A stretch of DNA of 11,578 nucleotides from Anaerosoma sp034007245 (GTDB taxonomy: Bacteria > Actinomycetota > Coriobacteriia > Anaerosomatales > Anaerosomataceae). Of this stretch, positions 1 through 6,583 are shown in pieces (the first letter of the stretch is position 1; every line of letters begins with the position of its first letter). The notes beneath the pieces are model-generated. The model did no database searches and had not been told where the DNA came from. It saw only the letters and a list, made by a program, of their open reading frames with translations. The DNA lies in NCBI GenBank assembly GCA_034007245.1, contig JAVERH010000061.1:1-11578 (forward strand), given 5' to 3'. Made by a program: the position numbers and the translations under genes.

Positions 1-909
1 GCGACACTCGAGGAGCACCTTCACGAGCGCGTTGTCGGCCAGGACGAGGCCGTTTCGGCGGTGGCCGGCGCCATACGGCGTTCTCGTGCGGGCCTCTCGG
101 ATCCCGACCGACCCATCGGCAGCTTTCTGTTCCTCGGCCCGACAGGTGTGGGCAAGACCGAGCTCGCGAAGACTCTTGCCGCTTTCCTGTTCGATGACGA
201 CCGTGCGATGGTGCGCATCGACATGTCCGAGTACATGGAGAAGTTCAGCGTGCAGCGCCTCATCGGTGCACCCCCCGGTTACGTGGGATACGAGGAGGGC
301 GGACAGCTCACCGAGGCCGTCCGTAGGCGTCCGTACTCGGTGATCCTGCTCGACGAGATCGAGAAGGCTCACCCGGACGTCTTCAACGTTCTACTGCAGG
401 TGCTCGACGACGGTCGACTGACAGATGGCCAGGGTCGTGTGGTGAGCTTCAAGAACGCGATCGTCGTCATGACGAGCAATGTGGGTAGTCAGTACATCAC
501 GGAGTTTGGCAAGAGCGGTGACGAGACATCGATGCGTGCGATGCTCGATGAGGCTCTCCGGGCGACGTTCCGACCAGAGTTCTTGAACCGTGTGGACGAT
601 GTCGTGGTGTTCCACTCGCTCTCGATGGAGCAGCTTGCGTCCATCGTGGGCCTGCAGCTTGCGATCGTTCGCGAGCGGCTGGCAGGGCGGAAGATCTCAC
701 TCGAGGTCAGTCCTGCAGCAACCGAGCGGCTCGCGCTCGACGGGTTCGACCCGGTTTATGGCGCGCGTCCGCTCAAGCGGCTTATCCAGCGCGAGGTGGT
801 CGACCGCGTGGCGCGGGAGCTCATCGAGGGCCGTCTGGGCGATGGCGACACGGTCACCATCGACGTGATCGGCGACGAGCTCGGCGTGCGGGGTGTGGCA
901 CACGCGTGA
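1..909 (+). CDS. clpB: ATP-dependent chaperone ClpB, C-terminal part (5' end outside window)
   Basis: Open from the first base in frame 1, so this is the last ~302 residues of a protein normally about 860 long. It covers the second AAA+ module (NBD2) and the C-terminal small domain. Visible motifs: VVGQDEAV entry; Walker A GPTGVGKT (136-159); Walker B ending LLDE (352-357 for DE); sensor 1 MTSN (470-480); arginine finger in FRPEFLNR (568-591); sensor 2 GARPLKR (760-780). The pore-loop segment GAPPGYVGYEEGG is intact. RPIGSFLFLGPTGVGKTEL and VLLQVLDDGRLTDGQGR read as ClpB rather than ClpA/ClpC/ClpX, and there is no ClpP-binding IGF/L loop in this part. By family knowledge it is a cytosolic hexameric disaggregase working with DnaK. 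Its stop codon overlaps the next gene (GTGA), implying co-transcription and translational coupling. Any internal GTG start (e.g. 61) is an artefact of the window edge. Confidence 0.97.
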   Translation, partial: ATLEEHLHERVVGQDEAVSAVAGAIRRSRAGLSDPDRPIGSFLFLGPTGVGKTELAKTLAAFLFDDDRAMVRIDMSEYMEKFSVQRLIGAPPGYVGYEEGGQLTEAVRRRPYSVILLDEIEKAHPDVFNVLLQVLDDGRLTDGQGRVVSFKNAIVVMTSNVGSQYITEFGKSGDETSMRAMLDEALRATFRPEFLNRVDDVVVFHSLSMEQLASIVGLQLAIVRERLAGRKISLEVSPAATERLALDGFDPVYGARPLKRLIQREVVDRVARELIEGRLGDGDTVTIDVIGDELGVRGVAHA

Positions 910-1241
910 GGATGTGGATGGTAGACCCTGCGATGATGTGCGATCAGCATCTGCTTGGCGAGCACGCGGAGATCCACATGCTCGCCGGGACGCTCGCGAA
1001 GCACAAGTCGATCGATGGCTTCATCGCCAGGGGGCTGCTGGAGCCTTCGGCGATGGAGATGCGACACGAATGCCTCGTAGCGGAGATGGGGCGGCGTATG
1101 TTCACGCATCGTTCGCCGTTGCCGGTAAGCGACCTGGGGTATCTCAGCGCCGAGGCGCGTGAGGCGAAGGTCGATACGGAGGTCTCGGCACGCGAACTCG
1201 CGCATAGATGTGAGCGGTGTCGTGTGAAGGCCGCGCTATAA
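906..1241 (+). CDS. Pyrimidine-dimer DNA glycosylase / endonuclease V-like protein
   Basis: 111 aa. GTG start at 906 overlaps the clpB stop by 4 bp. The N-terminus aligns by eye with phage T4 endonuclease V (DenV): ADQHLMAEYRELPRVFGA there, CDQHLLGEHAEIHMLAGTL here. H15 and E22 thus match the T4 His16 and catalytic Glu23. RHECLVAEMGRRMFTHRSP also parallels the T4 RQIELIAECLKRGFNIKD helix. T4 DenV excises cis-syn cyclobutane pyrimidine dimers and nicks the abasic site through an N-terminal amine. A family of MRxWxVDP...HLLGEH proteins in bacteria is annotated this way, and this gene belongs to it. Odd points: the penultimate residue is Arg, not the T4 Thr2, and the C-terminus carries a CxxC (C102-C105) before a basic tail. 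It could instead be a related nucleic-acid-binding protein without lyase activity. The family call is fairly secure, the activity less so. Confidence 0.75.
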   Translation: MRMWMVDPAMMCDQHLLGEHAEIHMLAGTLAKHKSIDGFIARGLLEPSAMEMRHECLVAEMGRRMFTHRSPLPVSDLGYLSAEAREAKVDTEVSARELAHRCERCRVKAAL

Positions 1242-1308
1242 CGGTATCAGGCGGTCGTCGCCAAAGGCCATGCGTGGCGGCGTCCGGGAGACAGTGGAGG
1301 TGATGGTC

Positions 1309-1785
1309 ATGGCGATTGTGAGATGGGATCCGTTTGGAGAGGTGCTGCGCATGCAGCACGACATGGACCGCATCTTCTCCCGTCTCGGCTCTGCCGAGAT
1401 AGGCGGGGAGTCGGTAGCGTGGATGCCCAAGGTCGACGTCAAGCGCAAGGACGACGACATCGTGATCCGCGCCGAGTTGCCGGGCATCGATCCTGCCGAG
1501 GTGGAGGTCGAGATCACCGATGGCGTGCTCACCATCCGTGGCGAGCGGCGGCAGGAGGAGAAGCAAGAGGGCGAGGACTGGCTCGTGTGCGAGAGCTGTT
1601 ACGGTAGCTTCGAGCGTGCACTGACCATTCCTGATGGTGTCGACCCTGCTTCGATCACTGCCGAGTACACCGACGGTATCCTCGTGGTGCGTGTGCCCAA
1701 GGCACTCGAGGCGGCCCGGCCTAAGACCACCAAGATCGAGATCGGAAGCGCGAGTGCGCCGAAGCTTGAGGGCGCGTCTGAGTAG
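1309..1785 (+). CDS. Hsp20/alpha-crystallin small heat-shock protein
   Basis: 158 aa. ATG at 1309 is preferred over upstream in-frame starts because GGAGGTGA (1296-1303) sits 5 nt ahead and the protein then begins MAIVRWDPFGEV, the usual bacterial sHsp opening. The alpha-crystallin domain spans roughly residues 40-140: MPKVDVKRKDDDIVIRAELP, then GVLTIRGERR, YGSFERALTIP and GILVVRVPK (the G-x-L strand). The C-terminal tail is short and charged and lacks a clear I-x-I/V motif. Family role: ATP-independent holdase that keeps unfolded clients ready for ClpB/DnaK, which fits its place after clpB. The normally ER(S)YGSF segment reads CESCYGSF, giving C94-x-x-C97 inside the domain. A TATAAC at 1237-1242 could be a -10 for a private promoter, but no convincing -35 was seen. 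I see no CIRCE or HAIR operator in 1200-1308. Confidence 0.95.
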   Translation: MAIVRWDPFGEVLRMQHDMDRIFSRLGSAEIGGESVAWMPKVDVKRKDDDIVIRAELPGIDPAEVEVEITDGVLTIRGERRQEEKQEGEDWLVCESCYGSFERALTIPDGVDPASITAEYTDGILVVRVPKALEAARPKTTKIEIGSASAPKLEGASE

Positions 1786-1823
1786 GACTCGCTGCATCCG
1801 ACCGAGAATCGACCGGCGGATAG

Positions 1824-1860
1824 GCAGCAGGGCCCCGGCAGTAAGCCGGGGCCCTGCTGC
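1824..1860. terminator. Perfect 16-bp hairpin, bidirectional terminator
   Basis: GCAGCAGGGCCCCGGC (1824-1839) and its exact reverse complement (1845-1860) enclose the loop AGTAA. The hairpin lies between two convergent genes (stops at 1785 and 1888). No U-tract follows on either strand, so it is a very stable hairpin of the kind common in GC-rich bacteria rather than a textbook intrinsic terminator. Confidence 0.8.
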
Positions 1861-1887
1861 GTGCGGGTAGTGTGTAGGGTGGCCGCG

Positions 1888-3288
1888 CTATGCTCCCGGC
1901 GCCCCGGCAAGACCGAAGGTTCGCTTGAACCGCTGCGTGCCGTCGAGGATCGCCTCGAGTGCCGGGCGTGCGTAGGGTAGCGCACCAAGTGAGATGGCAG
2001 CATCCCAGACCGGCCCCGCCTTCTTCCATGCGGCCGAGTATGCGAAGTGCCGCAGTTTCTCGCTCGTCGTCTCGCGTGCGAGTGAGGCGTTGATGATACC
2101 CTTCCACGAGTAGAATGCGCGTCGGGCCCGGTGATAGCCCTGCTCGATCTCAGCCGGCGACATCGTGGGATGGTCGATCACGCAGTGACGAGTGTCGTAG
2201 CGGTCCCAGTCGCGGGTGAGGATGCGTCCCTCGCGTTCGAGACGGGTGTAAAGCGCCGTGCCCGGATACGGCGTCAGTACATGGAAGGTCGCGGTCTCGA
2301 TACCGCGCTCGATCGCCCACTCGGCGGTGCGCTCGAAAACGTCGGGTGTATGGTGGTCCATCCCAAAGACGAAGCTCGCGTTCACCATGATGCCTGCGTC
2401 GTGCAGTCGTTTCACGGCTTCGTCGTAGTCTCGGCCGATGTTGTGACCCTTGCCCTGCTCGGCGAGGGCGGCCTGATCGAGCGTCTCGAATCCGACGAAC
2501 ATCGAGCGAAGCCCTGCGTCTGCAGCCGCTTCGATGAGTCCGGGTCGCAGTACCGCGTCGACTGTCCCCGCAGCCTGCCATACGCGGCCAGCACCACGCA
2601 GCCCGGCCATGAGCGAGCGTGCGAACCGTTCATCGGCGAAGAAGTTGTCGTCGAGGAAGTAGAGGTGTCGGCCGGGCAGCGAGCCGATCTCATCGAGCGC
2701 GTCATCCACCGGCGCCGTGTAGAACGATCGGCCACCTGCATAGAAGGCGTCTTTGTAGCAGAAGTCGCACGAGTGGGGGCATCCACGGGAGACCACGAGG
2801 GAGTTGGGGACCAGGTAGCGATCGCGGTCGATGAGATCGCGTCGTGGGCGGGGGAGACCCATGAGACTCCGGCGTTCCGAGCGGTAGGCGCGCTTGGGGT
2901 GGCCCGCCCGGTAGTCTGCAAGGAAGCGTGGCCAGCTGTCGTCTCCCGGACCAAGGAAGATCGTATCGGCGTGTTCGGCTGCCTCCAGCGGGAGTGAGGT
3001 GGGGTGGATGCCGCCGATGCAGACGTGCGCGCCACGCGAACGGTACAGGTCGGCAAGTTCGTAGGAGCGCCGGGCTGAGGTGATGTACGTCTCTATGACG
3101 ACGATGTCGGGTTCGTCATCGGTACGCACTCGCCTGACATGCTCGTCCTCGATCGTGATCTCGTCGTCGCCCGCACAGTGGCCGGCGAGCGTTGCCAAGC
3201 CCAGCGGCGGGAACAAAGAGTACTTGATCGGCCGGAAGAAGGGGTCGGTCGCCTCGGCAAGTGCAGGGAGCACCATCTTGATTCGCAT
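1888..3288 (-). CDS. B12-binding-type radical SAM protein of unknown reaction
   Basis: 466 aa. The ATG with complement at 3286-3288 is chosen because GGAGG (complement 3293-3297) lies 4 nt upstream; the in-frame start 15 bp further out would put that site inside the gene. The N-terminal ~140 residues resemble a cobalamin-binding-like Rossmann domain: FPPLGLATLAG, DIVVIETYITSARRSYELAD, GGIHPTSLPLEAAEHADTIF, LGPGDD. The radical SAM core starts at SRGCPHSCDFCY with C170, C174 and C177 for the 4Fe-4S cluster. AGTVDAVLRPGLIE, MFVGFETL, FVFGMDHHTPDVFE and FHVLTPYPGTALYTRLE follow, the order seen in B12-dependent radical SAM families. An ~80-residue helical C-terminus (RARRAFYSWKGI...) ends the protein. 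Substrate and product are unknown; methylation or C-C bond chemistry is only a family-level guess. It stands alone, convergent to hsp20, with no pathway partner in the window. Confidence 0.9.
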   Translation of the reverse strand: MRIKMVLPALAEATDPFFRPIKYSLFPPLGLATLAGHCAGDDEITIEDEHVRRVRTDDEPDIVVIETYITSARRSYELADLYRSRGAHVCIGGIHPTSLPLEAAEHADTIFLGPGDDSWPRFLADYRAGHPKRAYRSERRSLMGLPRPRRDLIDRDRYLVPNSLVVSRGCPHSCDFCYKDAFYAGGRSFYTAPVDDALDEIGSLPGRHLYFLDDNFFADERFARSLMAGLRGAGRVWQAAGTVDAVLRPGLIEAAADAGLRSMFVGFETLDQAALAEQGKGHNIGRDYDEAVKRLHDAGIMVNASFVFGMDHHTPDVFERTAEWAIERGIETATFHVLTPYPGTALYTRLEREGRILTRDWDRYDTRHCVIDHPTMSPAEIEQGYHRARRAFYSWKGIINASLARETTSEKLRHFAYSAAWKKAGPVWDAAISLGALPYARPALEAILDGTQRFKRTFGLAGAPGA

Positions 3289-3448
3289 ACTGCCTCCGAT
3301 CATCGAGGGGTTCGAGCGTATCGGTGCTGTGTGCCGATGGGCAGACGGTTCGCCCGACTCGTTGCCGCTATGTCGTCAAGCCGTGACCTGGCGTCGCAGC
3401 GGGTATGGGCATCGGCGTCGGCTATGTGGCGCGCCCACCTCTGCCGCA

Positions 3449-3703
3449 GTGAAGTGGTTCCCGGCTGCCCGCAGGGGGCTCATCGCAGGGTTCGTGGTGT
3501 CGGGCTTCGGTCTTGCGAGCGTGTACGCCGCACTGCTCACGCAGCGGTTGGTTGGCGCGTGCGGCGTCTTCGGTTCGATGGTGCCCGACTCGATCGTCGA
3601 CTCCACGCAGGGCTACGCGATCGCCTACGCGGTTGCGTCCGGTGTGTGTCTGGCTGCAGAGACTGCCGTTGGTACACGTAACCGTGCCGTCTATCACGTG
3701 TGA
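3449..3703 (+). CDS. Small two-helix membrane protein, hypothetical
   Basis: About 84 aa from GTG 3449. Two hydrophobic stretches are visible: GLIAGFVVSGFGLASVYAALL (about residues 11-31) and YAIAYAVASGVCLAAETAVG (about 58-77), with a Gly/Ser-rich loop between. The third codon positions are strongly GC-rich in this frame, as in the neighbours. The same frame stays open upstream to 3080, but that part is antisense to the radical SAM gene and reads as low-complexity shadow. The start is uncertain because no good ribosome site precedes GTG 3449; upstream GTGs are possible. The 160 bp between this start and the radical SAM start show no other feature I can support. It may be expressed with the phosphatase gene 54 bp downstream. 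No family recognised. Confidence 0.45.
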   Translation: MKWFPAARRGLIAGFVVSGFGLASVYAALLTQRLVGACGVFGSMVPDSIVDSTQGYAIAYAVASGVCLAAETAVGTRNRAVYHV

Positions 3704-3757
3704 CCGCTCATCATCCACCACCTCCTGCCGTTTGGGGTACATGCCGATAGGCATAGC

Positions 3758-5491
3758 ATGGGTAGTGTCATCCATCTGCCTGAGTCGGAAGAGGTGAGGG
3801 TCGTAAGCGCCGAAGCTGTCGAGGCACATGTGCTCGGGCACGCCCTCGGTGACCCCGTACGCATAGCTGCGCTGCTCGGCGGAGCCTCGTTCCCGGCTGC
3901 CCTGTGGTGTGGCGCGGACATGCGCTTCACCTGGACCAACTCGGCTTTCCTGGACTTGCTCGGCGATGTGCGGCCGCGGTGGGATCTGCTCGGCATGCCG
4001 CTACGTGGCTTCCTTTCCGACTCACACTCGGCTGCGCGGTTCATCGATGTCGCATACACGGGCCACCCGGTGACGGTTCCCGAGTACGAGTATCGTTCGT
4101 CCTGGGGTGAGGTGACCTACTGGCAGCTTTCGTACCTGCCGGTTCCCGGTCGGCTTACCGACCCGTTCAACGTCCTGTTCATCGGCATCGAGGTGTCCGC
4201 TGAAGTCCGCGCGAGGGTGGAGCGCGAGTGCCTGATATCCGAGCTTCAGCATGCGAACGACATCATCGAACTCACGGTCCTCTCTTCGCTCGATGCGGAC
4301 GACATACTGCAGCGTGTACTGGTGGAGGCGACCGAATCGCTGGGTGCCGACTGGGGATGGATCGCCGATCGTGAGGACAATGCCTGGGTGTTCCGGGCGG
4401 TGCATGGATGGCCGCTCGAGATGCGCGGCCTACGGTTCTCCGAGGACACTCTATCGCTGCCCGCATATGCGGCACGGCTTGGGCGTGCGGTGGCTGTCTC
4501 GCAGTCGGATGCGACACAGCGCGAAGAGTTCGAGCTCATGCTCAAGCACGACATCGGTGGGTTCGCGCTTGTCCCGGTGAAACGCCGGGGTGAGGTGAGC
4601 GCGGTGATGGGATTCTGTTGGGACGCAGACGTCGTTCTCAAAGATGAGCATCGCAGCTTGTTGCACAAGATGGAGGTCTCGCTTTCGCTGGCGCTTGAGA
4701 ACGCGCGCCAGTACGCAGCCGAGCGTGAACTCGCTCGATCACTTCGTGGTGCATTCTTCACGGCGCCTTCGGCGGTCGCGGGTTTTGAGATGGGTCACCT
4801 GTACCATGCTGTCTCGGGGTCTGGTGGTGTCGGTGGCGACTTCTACGATGTGGTCCCACTGCCGGGGGGCTCGCTTGGTGTGTTGATCGGTGATGTGGCG
4901 GGACACGGTTATAAGGCGGCCGGTCTGACCGCCCTTGTGAAGAGCGCCATGCGCACCGAGGCGCTGCATCTGCCGTCGCCTCGATCAGTGATGAGCCGTG
5001 CGAACGAAGTCGTCATCCATGGCGCCCAACCCCACGAGTTCGTCTCGGCGTTCTTCGGGCTGATAGATCCGACCGATGGGCGGATGTCGTACAGCGTGGC
5101 GGGGCACCCGCCGCCGGTGCTTCATCGAGCCGGCGAGAAGCCAGTGCTGCTCTCGCAGGACGGTACGGTCCTCGGGGCTGCTTCTGCCGGCGGTTACGAG
5201 AACCATGCGACGGTCATGGGCCGGGGCGATCTTCTCGTCCTCTATACCGATGGGCTTCTTGAAGCGCGTTCTCCCGAAGGTGAGATGTTCGGCGACGGGC
5301 GGTTGCTTGAGGCGGTGTACGAACACGCTGATGAGAGCGCAGAGCGGATCCCTGAAGCGCTGTTCATGTCCGCGTTCGGCTTTGCCGACGGGCACCTTTC
5401 CGACGATATCGCGATCGTCGCGCTCAGGCGGGGCATGGGTTCGGACACGGCAGGTCAGGCGCGGCTCGACCTCGGCTCTGCGGTCGCCTAG
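3758..5491 (+). CDS. PAS-GAF-SpoIIE (PP2C-type) serine/threonine phosphatase
   Basis: 577 aa, soluble. A PAS-like domain lies at about residues 45-150 (MRFTWTNSAFLDLLGD... YWQLSYLPVPG). A short helical linker follows (about 150-175), then a GAF domain (about 175-325: DADDILQRVLVEATESLGAD, DIGGFALVPVKRRGEVSAVMGF, LENARQYAAERELA). The C-terminal SpoIIE/RsbU-type phosphatase covers about 340-560. Metal-binding acidic residues are intact: GGDFYD (D361, D364), GDVAGHG (D379), TDGLLEAR (D498) and SDDIAIV (D549, D550). SVAGHPPP and GTVLG motifs are also present. In this family such proteins dephosphorylate anti-sigma-factor antagonists (RsbV/SpoIIAA-like) and so release stress sigma factors. No antagonist, RsbW-like kinase or sigma gene is in the window. 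No clear Shine-Dalgarno precedes ATG 3758. A short inverted repeat ATGCC-GATA-GGCAT (3741-3754) sits where one would be, so the start could be later, e.g. GTG 3794. Confidence 0.92.
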   Translation: MGSVIHLPESEEVRVVSAEAVEAHVLGHALGDPVRIAALLGGASFPAALWCGADMRFTWTNSAFLDLLGDVRPRWDLLGMPLRGFLSDSHSAARFIDVAYTGHPVTVPEYEYRSSWGEVTYWQLSYLPVPGRLTDPFNVLFIGIEVSAEVRARVERECLISELQHANDIIELTVLSSLDADDILQRVLVEATESLGADWGWIADREDNAWVFRAVHGWPLEMRGLRFSEDTLSLPAYAARLGRAVAVSQSDATQREEFELMLKHDIGGFALVPVKRRGEVSAVMGFCWDADVVLKDEHRSLLHKMEVSLSLALENARQYAAERELARSLRGAFFTAPSAVAGFEMGHLYHAVSGSGGVGGDFYDVVPLPGGSLGVLIGDVAGHGYKAAGLTALVKSAMRTEALHLPSPRSVMSRANEVVIHGAQPHEFVSAFFGLIDPTDGRMSYSVAGHPPPVLHRAGEKPVLLSQDGTVLGAASAGGYENHATVMGRGDLLVLYTDGLLEARSPEGEMFGDGRLLEAVYEHADESAERIPEALFMSAFGFADGHLSDDIAIVALRRGMGSDTAGQARLDLGSAVA

Positions 5492-5505
5492 CGCGGTCGG
5501 TGCGC

Positions 5506-5534
5506 TTTACACCGTCCAGAGGGCGTCTTACAGT
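5506..5534 (+). promoter_or_regulatory. Sigma-70-like promoter for the zinc-ribbon gene
   Basis: TTTACA (5506-5511, five of six to TTGACA) and TACAGT (5529-5534, four of six to TATAAT) are separated by exactly 17 bp. They lie 15 bp after the phosphatase stop. Transcription would start near 5541, leaving a ~26-nt leader that holds the GAGGGAGGG ribosome site (5554-5562). Confidence 0.45.
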
Positions 5535-5566
5535 CACCGTAGAGTTCATCTGCGAGGGAGGGTGTC

Positions 5567-6580
5567 ATGCGGTGTCCGAACTGCCAGAGTGAAGTCCGTG
5601 ACGGCGCGGTGTTCTGTGGATCATGTGGTGCGGTTCTGCCACCCGCCCCTGTAGCGTCCGGGCAACCGGCTGCCCCGGCGCCTGTCGTGCCACCCGTGAC
5701 TCAAGTCGTTGCTCCGCAGCCGCAGCTCTCCGTCGATCAGGCCGAATACGAACGGCAGATGGCCGAGTATAGGCGCAAGCAGGCCGAGTACGAGCAGCAG
5801 ACTGCGGGACAGACGTCCCCTCAGCCGGAGATCGCTCCGCCCGTGCAGTACGCGCAGCCGGGCGTGGCATCGTCGCCCCCGAAGAAGAAGACCGGCCTCA
5901 TCATCGGTATCGTCGCTGCTGTCGTGCTCGTTTTGGGTGGTCTGATGATCGCCGGGGTCCTGATCGCGCGCAGTGCGGTCGACGATGCAGTCGAGAACAT
6001 CGGTGTGGAGCTCGAGGCGCCGTTCGAGGAGGAGGTTCCCGTCGAGGTGCCAGCGGCTTCGGCAGGGTACGCATCCGCAGCCGAAGCGGTCACCGCCGAG
6101 CTGCAGGAGCTGGGCTACGGCGACTGGATCACTCAACTCTATAAAGAAGACTCCGAGGTGGCCACCTATTGGGCGGGACCGCCCAATAGTGAGTGGGTCT
6201 CCGAGCTGACGGTCTTGAAACAGGCCGACGGTACATGGACGGTCGAGCGGATCGAGGATATCCAGATCGGTGGCGACGTACCTATGGCGCCTGCCGATGA
6301 AGCGGTAATGGTCGTGACGGACTTTCTGGTCGCAATCCAGCAGGATCGCGCTGACGATGCGCACGCGATGACCATCGAGCCGTTCAGTCAGGATCCGGCC
6401 AGTGCTTCGTACTCCAACGGTGAGTTCACGGACTTCGAGATCGTCTCTGTGGAGGAGCAGTCGGATGGCACTGTCTGGGTCCAGGTGAGCGAGACTTGGT
6501 ACGGCACCGCTGACAGCGTGTGGTACTTCGTGGCGCCTACCGAGGCGGGCTATCGGATCTCCAGCGCCGAGGTGCGCTGA
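5567..6580 (+). CDS. Zinc-ribbon, single-pass membrane protein with extracytoplasmic domain
   Basis: 337 aa. ATG 5567 lies 4 nt after GAGGGAGGG. A treble-clef zinc ribbon opens the protein (C3-PN-C6 and C17-GS-C20). Next comes a Pro/Ala/Val-rich linker, a repeated charged segment (EYERQMAEYRRKQAEYEQQ, about 60-80) likely to form a short coiled coil, and a second Pro/Gln-rich linker. A KKK stop (106-108) precedes one transmembrane helix (about 110-133). The C-terminal ~200 residues would face outward: an acidic stretch (EAPFEEEVPVEV), then a Trp/Tyr-rich globular region with repeated Y/W-x-G and TWTVERI / WYFVAPTEAGYRI strands, resembling small NTF2- or DUF4878-like lipoprotein domains. That fold guess is weak. 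A cytoplasmic zinc ribbon plus linker, helix and outer domain is a common Gram-positive layout of unknown role. Not operonic with its convergent neighbour. Confidence 0.85.
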   Translation: MRCPNCQSEVRDGAVFCGSCGAVLPPAPVASGQPAAPAPVVPPVTQVVAPQPQLSVDQAEYERQMAEYRRKQAEYEQQTAGQTSPQPEIAPPVQYAQPGVASSPPKKKTGLIIGIVAAVVLVLGGLMIAGVLIARSAVDDAVENIGVELEAPFEEEVPVEVPAASAGYASAAEAVTAELQELGYGDWITQLYKEDSEVATYWAGPPNSEWVSELTVLKQADGTWTVERIEDIQIGGDVPMAPADEAVMVVTDFLVAIQQDRADDAHAMTIEPFSQDPASASYSNGEFTDFEIVSVEEQSDGTVWVQVSETWYGTADSVWYFVAPTEAGYRISSAEVR

Positions 6581-6583
6581 TCC
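6555..6583. terminator. Hairpin across a 2-bp convergent gene junction
   Basis: CAGCGC (6562-6567) pairs with GCGCTG (6574-6579) around CGAGGT. A flanking GGAT (6555-6558) can pair with ATCC (6580-6583) across a 3-nt bulge. The hairpin covers the stop codon of the zinc-ribbon gene and touches the stop of the minus-strand gene. Terminator function for both strands is inferred from position; no U-tract is present. Confidence 0.35.

Noticed and set aside
1200..1308. Search for CIRCE or HAIR heat-shock operators before hsp20
   Set aside because: No TTAGCACTC/GAGTGCTAA or CTTGAGT/ACTCAAG pair is present; only a TATAAC without a -35 and weak 4-5 bp repeats.
2131..2997. 288-codon open frame on the plus strand
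   Set aside because: It lies entirely opposite the radical SAM gene, which has clear motifs; no ribosome site or recognisable domain.
3080..3448. Upstream extension of the small two-helix membrane ORF
   Set aside because: The frame is open, but the part before about 3300 is antisense to the radical SAM gene and reads as Ser/Thr low-complexity; only the part from 3449 looks coding.
5490..5508. Short hairpin AGCGC/GCGCT after the phosphatase stop, followed by TTT
   Set aside because: Only 5 bp of stem, and it overlaps the better-supported -35 box of the next promoter; too weak to call a terminator.
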